In this document: positions 7,865 through 14,608 of the stretch, piece by piece
Position numbering within the stretch: the first letter of the stretch is position 1
How the letters are laid out: every line of letters begins with the position of its first letter
NCBI GenBank assembly: GCA_937915075.1
Contig: CALDMA010000157.1
Location: 1 to 36,472, forward strand
Direction of reading: 5' to 3'
Length of the DNA stretch: 36,472 nucleotides
From: an uncultured Oscillospiraceae bacterium
Lineage (GTDB): Bacteria > Bacillota > Clostridia > Oscillospirales > Oscillospiraceae
Translations under genes and position numbers: made by a program
Notes under the pieces: generated by a model
The model's database searches: none
What the model saw: only the letters and a program-made list of their open reading frames with translations
Told to the model about the DNA's origin: nothing

Positions 7865-8659
7865 ATGGATCTGGGTTTGAAGGATAAGGTCGTCGTTTGT
7901 ATGTCCAGCGCGTCCGGCTTCGGCAAGGGCATCGCCACGGAGTTCGCCCGCGAGGGCGCGAAGGTGGTCGTCTGCACCAGCGAGGCGTTCAAGGCGGAGC
8001 TCGATCAGGCGGTCATCGACATCGAGAAGGAGACCGGCAACCGTCCCTACGCGTATATGTACGACGTGCTCAACAACGAGAGCATCGCCGCGATGATCAA
8101 CAAGGTCGCGGAGGACCTCGGCGGCATCTACGGCCTCGTGAACCATTGCCCCGGCCCCAAGGCCGGCAGCTTCGAGGCGCTGACCGAGGCCGACTGGGCG
8201 GACGGCTATCAGAAGTGTCTGTACAGTTACACCACCGCCATCCGCGCGGCGCTGCCCTACATGAAGCAGGGCGGCGGCGGACGCATCGTCAACTCCACCT
8301 CGTCCTCCATCAAGCAGGAGCTGGATAATCTCATTCTCTCCAACACGTTCCGCATGGGCGTGGTGGGCATGAGCAAGACGATGGCGCGCGAGTTCGGTCA
8401 ATACAACATCATGGTCAACACCATGGGTCCCGGCCGTATCTACACCGACCGCATCAAGTACCTCAATACCATCCGCGCGGAGAAGGCGGGCATCACGCTC
8501 GAGGAGTACAACACGAAGGATGCCGCGAGCTTCCCGCAGAAGCGCTACCAGACGGCGGACGAGTACGCCCGCTCCGTGGTGTTCATCTGCTCCCCCGCGA
8601 ACAGCGCGATCTCCGGTCAGGTCATCTGCGTCGACGGCGCCATGACCACCGCGTACTAA
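7865..8659 (+). CDS. SDR-family protein with non-canonical cofactor and catalytic motifs
   Basis: A 264-residue short-chain dehydrogenase/reductase fold protein, last gene of the operon, with AGGAGG before ATG 7865. The order of motifs is SDR-like, but most are altered. The TGxxxGxG loop is SSASGFGKG (14-22), NNAG is NHCP (93-96), and the catalytic YxxxK aligns with SNTFR, so Tyr becomes Ser159 and Lys becomes Arg163; Ser146 is kept 13 residues before. The C-terminal ISGQVICVDGA is canonical. This matches a known FabG-like SDR subgroup described as lacking perfect NAD-binding and catalytic-tetrad motifs. It may oxidise a 2-keto-3-deoxy acid to the diketo acid that the FAH protein cleaves, or may have a different chemistry. 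Function is inferred from context. Confidence 0.88.
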   Translation: MDLGLKDKVVVCMSSASGFGKGIATEFAREGAKVVVCTSEAFKAELDQAVIDIEKETGNRPYAYMYDVLNNESIAAMINKVAEDLGGIYGLVNHCPGPKAGSFEALTEADWADGYQKCLYSYTTAIRAALPYMKQGGGGRIVNSTSSSIKQELDNLILSNTFRMGVVGMSKTMAREFGQYNIMVNTMGPGRIYTDRIKYLNTIRAEKAGITLEEYNTKDAASFPQKRYQTADEYARSVVFICSPANSAISGQVICVDGAMTTAY

Positions 8660-8693
8660 GAACTTCCCCAGCATACGCTGATCTCTCTTACAG

Positions 8694-8730
8694 GGAAAAG
8701 GCAGCGGCCATGAAGGCCGCTGCCTTTTCC
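8694..8730. terminator. Strong bidirectional terminator
   Basis: A perfect 16-bp stem (8694-8709 / 8715-8730) with a 5-nt loop. The outer arms are GGAAAA/TTTTCC, giving a T tract in both directions. It separates the SDR gene (+) from the convergent LysR gene (-). Confidence 0.85.
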
Positions 8731-8738
8731 TGTTCGGC

Positions 8739-9716
8739 TTACGGAGCGCCGACGCCGTTTTCCCGCAGCCATGCGCAGATGGCGGCGTCCTCGGCCAGCG
8801 CGTGCTCCGAAAGCAGCCGCGCGAAGGCGGTGCGGTAGGCGAGGGGCTGCGCGTCGCGGTGTGCGATGAGCTCGACCTCAAGCGTCCGCTGCGTGCCGCG
8901 GATCGCGTAGACCTCCAGACCGGCGTCGGGACGGTCTATCACGCGGCGCAGGTGCGAGCGCGAGCAGATCGTAGCGTAGCCGCCTGTGCGGCAGAGGTCG
9001 ATGTGCAGGTCAAAGCTGCTCACACGGACCGGAATATCCGGCGCGGCGCTCTGCCGCAGCAGAAGCTGCTCCACAGCCTCGGTCGTCGTGCTGCTGTCGT
9101 GCCCCTGCACAAAGGGTACGTCCCGCAGCTGCGTCAGGTCCGCGCCGCGGCGGAGAAAATCCGCGCGCACGGCGGCATAGCGCTCGCCGAACCGGGACGC
9201 CATCGCGCGGCGGGAGAGCACGAGGTACAGCGGCTCGCGGCACAGCGGCTCGCGCCGGAACAGCGCGTGCTGTGAAGCGTCCACACCGAGAAAGAGGTCG
9301 AGCGTTCCGCCGAGCAGCAGGGCCTCCAGGCTTCGTGTGTCGGCAAGCTGCACCTCGACCTCCACATGGGGGAACTGCCGGCGGAACTGTGTGACCGTCT
9401 GCGGAAGAAGGATGGCGCCGCGCGTGGTCGGCAGGCCGAGCCGCAGCGTACCGCGCACGCCGCTGCTGACGTCGGCGAGTTCGTTTTCCATGTCGCCCTC
9501 CAGCGCGCGGATGCGCGTGAGGTAGCGCAGCATCGTCTCGCCCTCGGCGGTCAGGCGCAGCTTCGGCCTGCGCGCAAAGAGCGTCACGCCGTAGTGCTCC
9601 TCGATGCGCCGGATGTGGTCGCTCAGGCACTGGGGCGTGACGTAGGCAAGCTCCGCCGCACGGGAAAAATTCAGCTCGCGCGCCGCGAGCAGGAACATCT
9701 GAAAGCTGGTCGTCAT
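8739..9716 (-). CDS. LysR-family transcriptional regulator (divergent to the dehydratase)
   Basis: A 325-residue LysR-type regulator. The N-terminal HTH covers about residues 4-60 (NFSRAAELAYVTPQCLSDHI, wing RRPKLRLTAEG), followed by a linker helix and the effector-binding domain (from about residue 90). ATG 9714-9716 is preceded by GGAGG at 8-nt spacing. It is transcribed away from the IlvD/Edd gene at 9883, with both promoters inside a 166-bp gap, which points to local control of the dehydratase. It is only distantly similar to the LysR protein at 3760, so the two operons probably sense different ligands. Confidence 0.92.
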   Translation of the reverse strand: MTTSFQMFLLAARELNFSRAAELAYVTPQCLSDHIRRIEEHYGVTLFARRPKLRLTAEGETMLRYLTRIRALEGDMENELADVSSGVRGTLRLGLPTTRGAILLPQTVTQFRRQFPHVEVEVQLADTRSLEALLLGGTLDLFLGVDASQHALFRREPLCREPLYLVLSRRAMASRFGERYAAVRADFLRRGADLTQLRDVPFVQGHDSSTTTEAVEQLLLRQSAAPDIPVRVSSFDLHIDLCRTGGYATICSRSHLRRVIDRPDAGLEVYAIRGTQRTLEVELIAHRDAQPLAYRTAFARLLSEHALAEDAAICAWLRENGVGAP

Positions 9717-9747
9717 GGCGGCTTCCTCCGGTCGATCGTTTTTCTAA

Positions 9748-9776
9748 AGCATACCGAAAATCGGGCTACATTTCAA
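9748..9776 (-). promoter_or_regulatory. Promoter of the second LysR gene
   Basis: On the minus strand, TTGAAA (9776-9771), a 17-bp spacer and TATGCT (9753-9748), ahead of the ATG at 9716. Confidence 0.55.
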
Positions 9777-9807
9777 GTTTTTTCTTGTAATAAGCTGTTA
9801 GAATTTC

Positions 9808-9839
9808 TGCTTTTCTTTTAAGCAAAGCCACGTTATAAT
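9808..9839 (+). promoter_or_regulatory. Dehydratase promoter with possible LysR site
   Basis: A perfect TATAAT -10 (9834-9839) has no good -35 at 17 bp (TTTTCT, 9811-9816), suggesting an activator-dependent promoter. A dyad TGCTT-N7-AAGCA (9808-9812 / 9820-9824) overlaps the -35 position and may be a LysR contact. This assignment is tentative. Confidence 0.5.
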
Positions 9840-9882
9840 GGGGACAACCGATAAGACGAACGGAGAAACGGAGGAAAACACG

Positions 9883-11556
9883 ATGGAAAGCTGGAAGGGG
9901 AACCGCACTCCCTCGAACCCGCAGGAGGGCTACTACGTCGGCCTGATGAACGCCTGCGGCTACCGCACAAAGGACCTGGAAAAGCCTGTCATCGGCATCG
10001 TCAATTCCTTTACGGACGTCAACCCCGGGCACCGCGCCTTCAAGGAGCTGGTGGGCTACGTCAAGGAGGGCGTGTGGGCGGCCGGCGGTACGCCGGCGGA
10101 GTTCAACGTTCCCGCTCCCTGCGACGGCATGGCGCAGGGCGAGGGGATGCACTTCATCCTGCCCTCGCGCGACCTGATCGCCGGCAGCATTCAGGCGATG
10201 GCGAGCGCCCACGGCTTCGACGGTCTGGTGTTCCTGTGCTCCTGCGACAAGATCGTGCCCGGTATGCTCATGGCCGCCGCGGCACTCAATAAGCCCTGTA
10301 TGTTCCTCACGGCGGGCAGTATGCTGCCCTACGAGGCGGACGAGGGCACCTATGTCACGCCCGACCTCAAGGAATCCATCGGCCAGCGCAACATTGACGC
10401 CATCAGCGAGGAGACCTTCACTCGCTTCCGCGAGAACATCTGCTTCTCCTGCGGCACCTGCTCGATGTACGGCACCGCCAACACCATGGGCGTATTCGCC
10501 GAGGTCATCGGCCTTTGCCCCATCGACAGCACGACTATGCTCTTCTGCTCGTCCGCCAAGTACAAGCAGGCGCGCGACGTCGGCGAGCGTATCGTCACGC
10601 TCACGAAGGAGGGCGTGCGCTTTTCCGACATTGTCACCGAAGCGAGCCTCAAGAACGGTCTGCGCCACGTCGCCGCGACCGGCGGCTCGACGAACGCCCA
10701 GCTCCACATCTGCGCGCTCGCGCGCGTGATGGGCATTCCGATGGACCTCGCGGCCTTTGACGAGATCCAGCGCGACGTGCCCTGCGTTGCGAAGTTCAAG
10801 CCGTCCTCGAAATTCAATATGTACGATTACTACAAGGCCGGCGGCGTGGGCGCGACGATGAAGGCCATCGAGCGCTATCTCGACCCCGACGCGCGTCTGG
10901 CGACGGGCGGCACGGTGGGCGAGTTCCTCGCCCGCTTCCGCCGCAGGATCGACCCGGAGATCATCCACACGGCCGACGAGCCGCTCTATCCCGACGGCTG
11001 CTTCGCCGTGCTGCACGGCAACCTTGCCCCCGGCGGCTGCATCGTGAAAAAGAGCGGCGTGGTGCCCGAGATGTTCCACCACCGCGGCCCCGCGGTCTGC
11101 TTCGACTCTGAGGACGACCTGCGTGCGGCCATGACGGAGAAGTCCATCAAGCCCGGTGATGTGCTGGTCATCCGCTACGAAGGTCCCAAGGGCGGTCCCG
11201 GCATGCGCGAGATGTCCATTCCCGCCGCGATGCTCGTCGGCATGGGCCTGCACACGAGCTGCGCCATGGTCACCGATGGGCGCTACTCCGGCGCGACGCG
11301 CGGCCCCTGCATCGGCCACGTCTCGCCCGAGGCGTGGGACGGCGGCCCCATCGCCGCAGTGCGCGACGGCGACATGATCGAGATCGACATCGACAGACAC
11401 ACCATCCACCTTGAGGTCAGCGACGAGGAGATCGCGGAGCGGCTGGGACACATCAAGCATCCCGTGCATCCCGCGCCCGGCGTGCTCGGGGCCTACCGCA
11501 AAGCGGTCGACAGCGTGAACGAGGGCTGCACCTGGCTCTACGGCAAGGAAGAATAG
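9883..11556 (+). CDS. IlvD/Edd-family Fe-S dehydratase (sugar-acid or hydroxy-acid dehydratase)
   Basis: A 557-residue member of the dihydroxy-acid/6-phosphogluconate dehydratase family, which dehydrates 2,3-dihydroxy acids to 2-keto-3-deoxy acids using an Fe-S cluster and Mg2+. Core motifs are CDKIVPGMLMA (121-131, cluster Cys plus Mg-binding Asp and Lys) and SCGTCSMYGTANT (189-201), which reads like Edd rather than IlvD. The Cys that normally provides the first cluster ligand in IlvD (TPCN) is replaced here (VNPGH, Gly49). DGRYSGATRGPCIGHVSPEA near the C-terminus is conserved. ATG 9883 is preferred over the frame-open 9838 because GGAGG lies at 9870-9874. It is divergent from a LysR gene. 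Branched-chain amino acid genes are absent nearby, so a catabolic sugar-acid role is more likely than isoleucine/valine synthesis, but this is inference. Confidence 0.87.
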   Translation: MESWKGNRTPSNPQEGYYVGLMNACGYRTKDLEKPVIGIVNSFTDVNPGHRAFKELVGYVKEGVWAAGGTPAEFNVPAPCDGMAQGEGMHFILPSRDLIAGSIQAMASAHGFDGLVFLCSCDKIVPGMLMAAAALNKPCMFLTAGSMLPYEADEGTYVTPDLKESIGQRNIDAISEETFTRFRENICFSCGTCSMYGTANTMGVFAEVIGLCPIDSTTMLFCSSAKYKQARDVGERIVTLTKEGVRFSDIVTEASLKNGLRHVAATGGSTNAQLHICALARVMGIPMDLAAFDEIQRDVPCVAKFKPSSKFNMYDYYKAGGVGATMKAIERYLDPDARLATGGTVGEFLARFRRRIDPEIIHTADEPLYPDGCFAVLHGNLAPGGCIVKKSGVVPEMFHHRGPAVCFDSEDDLRAAMTEKSIKPGDVLVIRYEGPKGGPGMREMSIPAAMLVGMGLHTSCAMVTDGRYSGATRGPCIGHVSPEAWDGGPIAAVRDGDMIEIDIDRHTIHLEVSDEEIAERLGHIKHPVHPAPGVLGAYRKAVDSVNEGCTWLYGKEE

Positions 11557-11568
11557 GAAAACGGCAAA

Positions 11569-11592
11569 CGCCGCGGTCATCCGACCGCGGCG
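11569..11592 (+). terminator. Hairpin downstream of dehydratase
   Basis: A perfect 10-bp GC stem (11569-11578 / 11583-11592) with a 4-nt loop lies 12 bp past the stop. No T tract follows immediately, so termination efficiency is uncertain; it may protect the 3' end. Confidence 0.5.
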
Positions 11593-11600
11593 CTTGAGGC

Positions 11601-11792
11601 TGTCGAAAAAGTGGCTCTGCCACTTTTTCGAGAAGGCTTCGCTGCGTTCTGCGCCTCGGTTGTCCGCTGTCGGCGGACAATTCGACGCTCACTCCGCGCA
11701 AAGTGTTTTCTGCCACGCACAGGTCGCGGCAGAAAACGGATCATACCGCTTTCGCGTCTGCGGACGCGAAACTCTGCGAGGCTTTTTCGACA
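11601..11792. repeat. Hairpin-rich intergenic element with terminal inverted repeats (MITE-like)
   Basis: TGTCGAAAAAG (11601-11611) and its inverted copy CTTTTTCGACA (11782-11792) bound a 192-bp non-coding segment. Inside are four further perfect hairpins with stems at 11604-11615/11619-11630, 11660-11667/11673-11680, 11705-11714/11728-11737 and 11750-11758/11763-11771. No plausible gene is present. The layout resembles a miniature inverted-repeat or REP-like element. No second copy is present in this window. Confidence 0.6.
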
Positions 11793-11807
11793 AGCGGAAG
11801 CGCTGCT

Positions 11808-12545
11808 TCAGCGGAGCTTCACCGCGGCGAGCACGGCGGCCTTGCCGTCCGCCTTTTTGATGGCGAGGCGGCAGCCGTTCTCCTCACGGCGGCAGTAGAC
11901 GCCCAGATCCTCGCCCTCCAGACAGGGGGCGGCATAGTGGACCTCCATCGACGCGATGCGGCCCGAGGCCAGCTCGGCAGCCGAGAAGCAGTCGAGCAGC
12001 ACGCGGACGTAGGCGACGTTGTTCATGTGACGGCCGAAGTCAATGTCCGTCGGGCGGACCGTATAGCCGCGCACGAAATTCTCCTGCGTCAGGTCGTCTG
12101 TGAAGCGGGTGGGGGGATCGGTGATGCCGGTGCGGTCGGAGAACGGGAAATCGGCGGGAAAGCCGGTCTGCGCGAACGGCATCAGCTTCTTTTCCGGACC
12201 GAGGACGGCCCACTGTGTGCGCCCGAGGGCGAGCAGCGTGCCGCCGCGGTGCAGACTGTAGCTGCGGTAGCAGCGCACGGCCCTGCCGTCGCACGGCTCC
12301 GGCCACGTTGCGGCGGTAAGCTCGTCCATGAGACCTGCGCGCCGCAGAAAGTCCACACGCGTGTGGACGGTCAGCCAGAACTCGCCGCGCTTCGCCATGG
12401 CCGCGCCGCCGACGCCGATGAGCTCGGCATGCTGGGCGGCGATGCCCTGAAAGATGGTGAAGGCCGCGAGGGGTGAGAGCTGCGCCGCGGCGTCGCAGTA
12501 GTCGGGTGTGACGGTGATGCTTTTTTCAAAAATACCTTGCTGCAT
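11808..12545 (-). CDS. Acyl-ACP thioesterase
   Basis: A 245-residue double hot-dog fold enzyme of the bacterial acyl-ACP thioesterase family (FatA/B-like), releasing free fatty acids from acyl carrier protein in the cytoplasm. The first half carries the substrate-binding hot-dog (ending in ELTAATWPEP). The second has VRPTDIDFGRHMNNVAYVRV, equivalent to the catalytic D-x-N-x-H-x-NN region, although the Asn of NxH appears as Gly-Arg-His here. The frame is open to 12578, but ATG 12545 is chosen for the GGAGG 6 nt upstream and because it lies just after the permease stop at 12565. It is the last gene of the nucleoside importer operon; no functional link to transport is obvious. Confidence 0.82.
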   Translation of the reverse strand: MQQGIFEKSITVTPDYCDAAAQLSPLAAFTIFQGIAAQHAELIGVGGAAMAKRGEFWLTVHTRVDFLRRAGLMDELTAATWPEPCDGRAVRCYRSYSLHRGGTLLALGRTQWAVLGPEKKLMPFAQTGFPADFPFSDRTGITDPPTRFTDDLTQENFVRGYTVRPTDIDFGRHMNNVAYVRVLLDCFSAAELASGRIASMEVHYAAPCLEGEDLGVYCRREENGCRLAIKKADGKAAVLAAVKLR

Positions 12546-12564
12546 AGCTGCCTCCGATGTGCGT

Positions 12565-13515
12565 TCAGTTCCGCGCACGGCGGCTCAGCTGCTGCTGCGC
12601 CGCGTGGCGGCGGCGACGCTGAGCGTTCACCACGACGTAGACCATCATAATGATGGTGATGGCGTAGGGGATGATGCCGGTGAGGTCGGAGCTGACGTAG
12701 TCCTGCAATCTCAGACCGATGGCGTCGAAGAAGCCGAACATCAGCGCCGCGAGGTAGGCCTTGGCGGGATTTGCCGCGCCGAAGATGACGCAGGCAAAGG
12801 CGATGTAGCCGCGGGAGTTGGACATATTCTCGGCAAAGGTGCCGTTGAGGTAGCCGAGTGACAGGTGCGCGCCTGCGAGCGCGCACAGCACGCCGCAGAG
12901 GATGCTCGCGAGCCACTTCATTTTTTCCGGCTCGATGCCGGCGGTGCGCAGCGTCTCGGGCTTTTCGCCGCTTGCGCGCAGCCAGAAGCCGTAGGGCGTT
13001 TTGTAGATGAACACCCACAGCACGAGGACAAAGAGCCAGGTGAGATACACAAACAGCGAATGGCCGTTGAGCACCGCGCCGAGAAAGGGGATCTTATCGA
13101 GCAGCGGAAGGTTTACCGTCGGCAGAGAAGGGAAGCCCTTCGCGCCGGAGGTGCCGAACACGGAGCGGGAGAGGTAGGTCGTGAGACCGAGCGCGAAGGT
13201 ATTGAGCGCGCAGCCGATGATGAACTCGTCCGAGCGGAACTTCACGACGAAAAGCGCGAAGAACAGGCCGACGAGCAGTCCCATGACAAGCACCAGTCCC
13301 ACGCCGCCCCAGGCGGAGGTGAAGAGATAGCTGCCGAACACGCCGAAGAACGCGCCCATGAGGATCATGCCGTCCATGCCGATGTTCATGATGCCGGCGT
13401 GCTCGGTGAGCGAGCCGCCGATGGCGGCGAGCGCCACAGGCGTGGCGCGGCGGAGCATCTCGTTAAAAGTGCCGGAGGAAAAAATGCTGGCGAGGATCGC
13501 GGAAAAGTCATCCAT
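12565..13515 (-). CDS. Bmp-type ABC transporter permease 2 (nucleoside/simple sugar)
   Basis: A 316-residue inner-membrane permease of the RbsC/NupQ class, with about eight to ten hydrophobic segments and the family motifs LRRATPVALAAIGGSLTEHAG near the N-terminus and LRASGEKPETLRTAGI, the cytoplasmic coupling loop, in the second half. It forms the translocation channel with the other permease. ATG 13515 has AAAGGAGG upstream and overlaps the end of the previous gene by 8 bp, showing translational coupling. The substrate class (purine nucleosides) is inferred from the Bmp lipoprotein in the same operon. Confidence 0.9.
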   Translation of the reverse strand: MDDFSAILASIFSSGTFNEMLRRATPVALAAIGGSLTEHAGIMNIGMDGMILMGAFFGVFGSYLFTSAWGGVGLVLVMGLLVGLFFALFVVKFRSDEFIIGCALNTFALGLTTYLSRSVFGTSGAKGFPSLPTVNLPLLDKIPFLGAVLNGHSLFVYLTWLFVLVLWVFIYKTPYGFWLRASGEKPETLRTAGIEPEKMKWLASILCGVLCALAGAHLSLGYLNGTFAENMSNSRGYIAFACVIFGAANPAKAYLAALMFGFFDAIGLRLQDYVSSDLTGIIPYAITIIMMVYVVVNAQRRRRHAAQQQLSRRARN

Positions 13516-14608
13516 GTTTCAGTTCCTCCTTTAAGCGTTCTTCGGCGGCGCGCCTGGCTCTGCGGCGCTCGTGCGCCGCGGTGAGCGAGCGGGTGATGCC
13601 GCTCTCGGCGGCCATGCAGAAGATGATAACGGTCTGAATGATGAGGTAGATCTGCGAGGGGATGCCGATTAGCTCCATGCCCTGCGCGCCGATCTTCAGC
13701 ACGGCGAAGAAGAGCGAGAGGAGAATGACGGTCACAGGCTTATACTGCGCGATCATGGCGACCATCAGGGCCTCGAAGTAGTAATCCTTGCTCACGCTGT
13801 CACGGTAAAGATGCTCCACGCCGTAGACGCGGAACATACCGACCAGACCGCACATCGCGCCGGAGACGACCATGGAGAGCAGCACGATCCGGTCGGTGCG
13901 CAGGCCGGAGAAGAAGGCGAAGCGCGGATTCTCACCGGTGATGCGCATTTCGTAGCCGACGGAGGTGCGCTCCATCACATACCACACAAGGAAGGCCATC
14001 ACCGCGGCGGCAAACACAGCGCTGGTGAGATTGGAGCGGGGAATGACATTGCCGAACCAGTATTGCGCGCCGAGCTGCTCGGTCGCGGCGACCATGTTCT
14101 TATTGGCGTTCTTCCATGGACCCTTGGCAAGGTACTGGCAGAGGTAGGCGGCGATGGTGTTGAGCATGATGGTGGTGATGACCTCGTTGACCTTGACCTT
14201 CACCTTCAAAACGCCGGGGAGAAAGGCGTACAGGCCGCCGACCGCCATTGCGGCGAGCGCCGCGCAGACGATGACAAGGAAGCGGGGCTGCCCGTCCATC
14301 CACACGCCGACCTGCGCGGCGAAGATCGCGCCGAGGAGCAGCTGACCCTCGCCGCCGACGTTGAAGATGCCGACGCGCGCGCCGAGCACGCAGGCAAGGC
14401 CGCACACGCACAGCACCATCGCGTACTCCAAAAAGTCGCCGATGTGGCGCGCGCTGTCGAACGCGCCGGAGAGCATCGCGCCGTAGGCCTCGAGCGGATG
14501 GAAACCGGAGACGGCGAGGATGCCCGCGCCGATGAGGAAGGCGAAGAGGATCGAGAGCAGCAGGGAGAGCAGATAGCGGCAGTTCACCGCGCCTGCGAGC
14601 TTTTTCAT
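13508..14608 (-). CDS. Bmp-type ABC transporter permease 1 (nucleoside/simple sugar)
   Basis: A 366-residue permease of the NupP class, larger than its partner because of an extra N-terminal segment. It has multiple membrane helices; GARVGIFNVGGEGQLLLGA is diagnostic, and the coupling loop MRITGENPRFAFFSGL lies in the second half. A charged Arg/Lys/Glu-rich C-terminal tail follows the last helix. ATG 14608 has GGAGG at good spacing and overlaps the ATPase stop in an ATGA arrangement, so the two are coupled. Confidence 0.9.
   Translation of the reverse strand: MKKLAGAVNCRYLLSLLLSILFAFLIGAGILAVSGFHPLEAYGAMLSGAFDSARHIGDFLEYAMVLCVCGLACVLGARVGIFNVGGEGQLLLGAIFAAQVGVWMDGQPRFLVIVCAALAAMAVGGLYAFLPGVLKVKVKVNEVITTIMLNTIAAYLCQYLAKGPWKNANKNMVAATEQLGAQYWFGNVIPRSNLTSAVFAAAVMAFLVWYVMERTSVGYEMRITGENPRFAFFSGLRTDRIVLLSMVVSGAMCGLVGMFRVYGVEHLYRDSVSKDYYFEALMVAMIAQYKPVTVILLSLFFAVLKIGAQGMELIGIPSQIYLIIQTVIIFCMAAESGITRSLTAAHERRRARRAAEERLKEELKHG

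Noticed and set aside
9883..11556. Dihydroxy-acid dehydratase of isoleucine/valine synthesis
   Set aside because: The missing first cluster Cys, Edd-like motif, catabolic neighbours and dedicated LysR regulator argue against ilvD.
9766..11580. 604-codon antisense frame over the IlvD/Edd gene
   Set aside because: A shadow of the GC-biased third positions of the dehydratase; no recognisable motif, and it crosses the promoter region.
11703..12476. 257-codon plus-strand frame over the repeat element and thioesterase
   Set aside because: Antisense to a good thioesterase gene, lacks a ribosome binding site, and has shadow composition.
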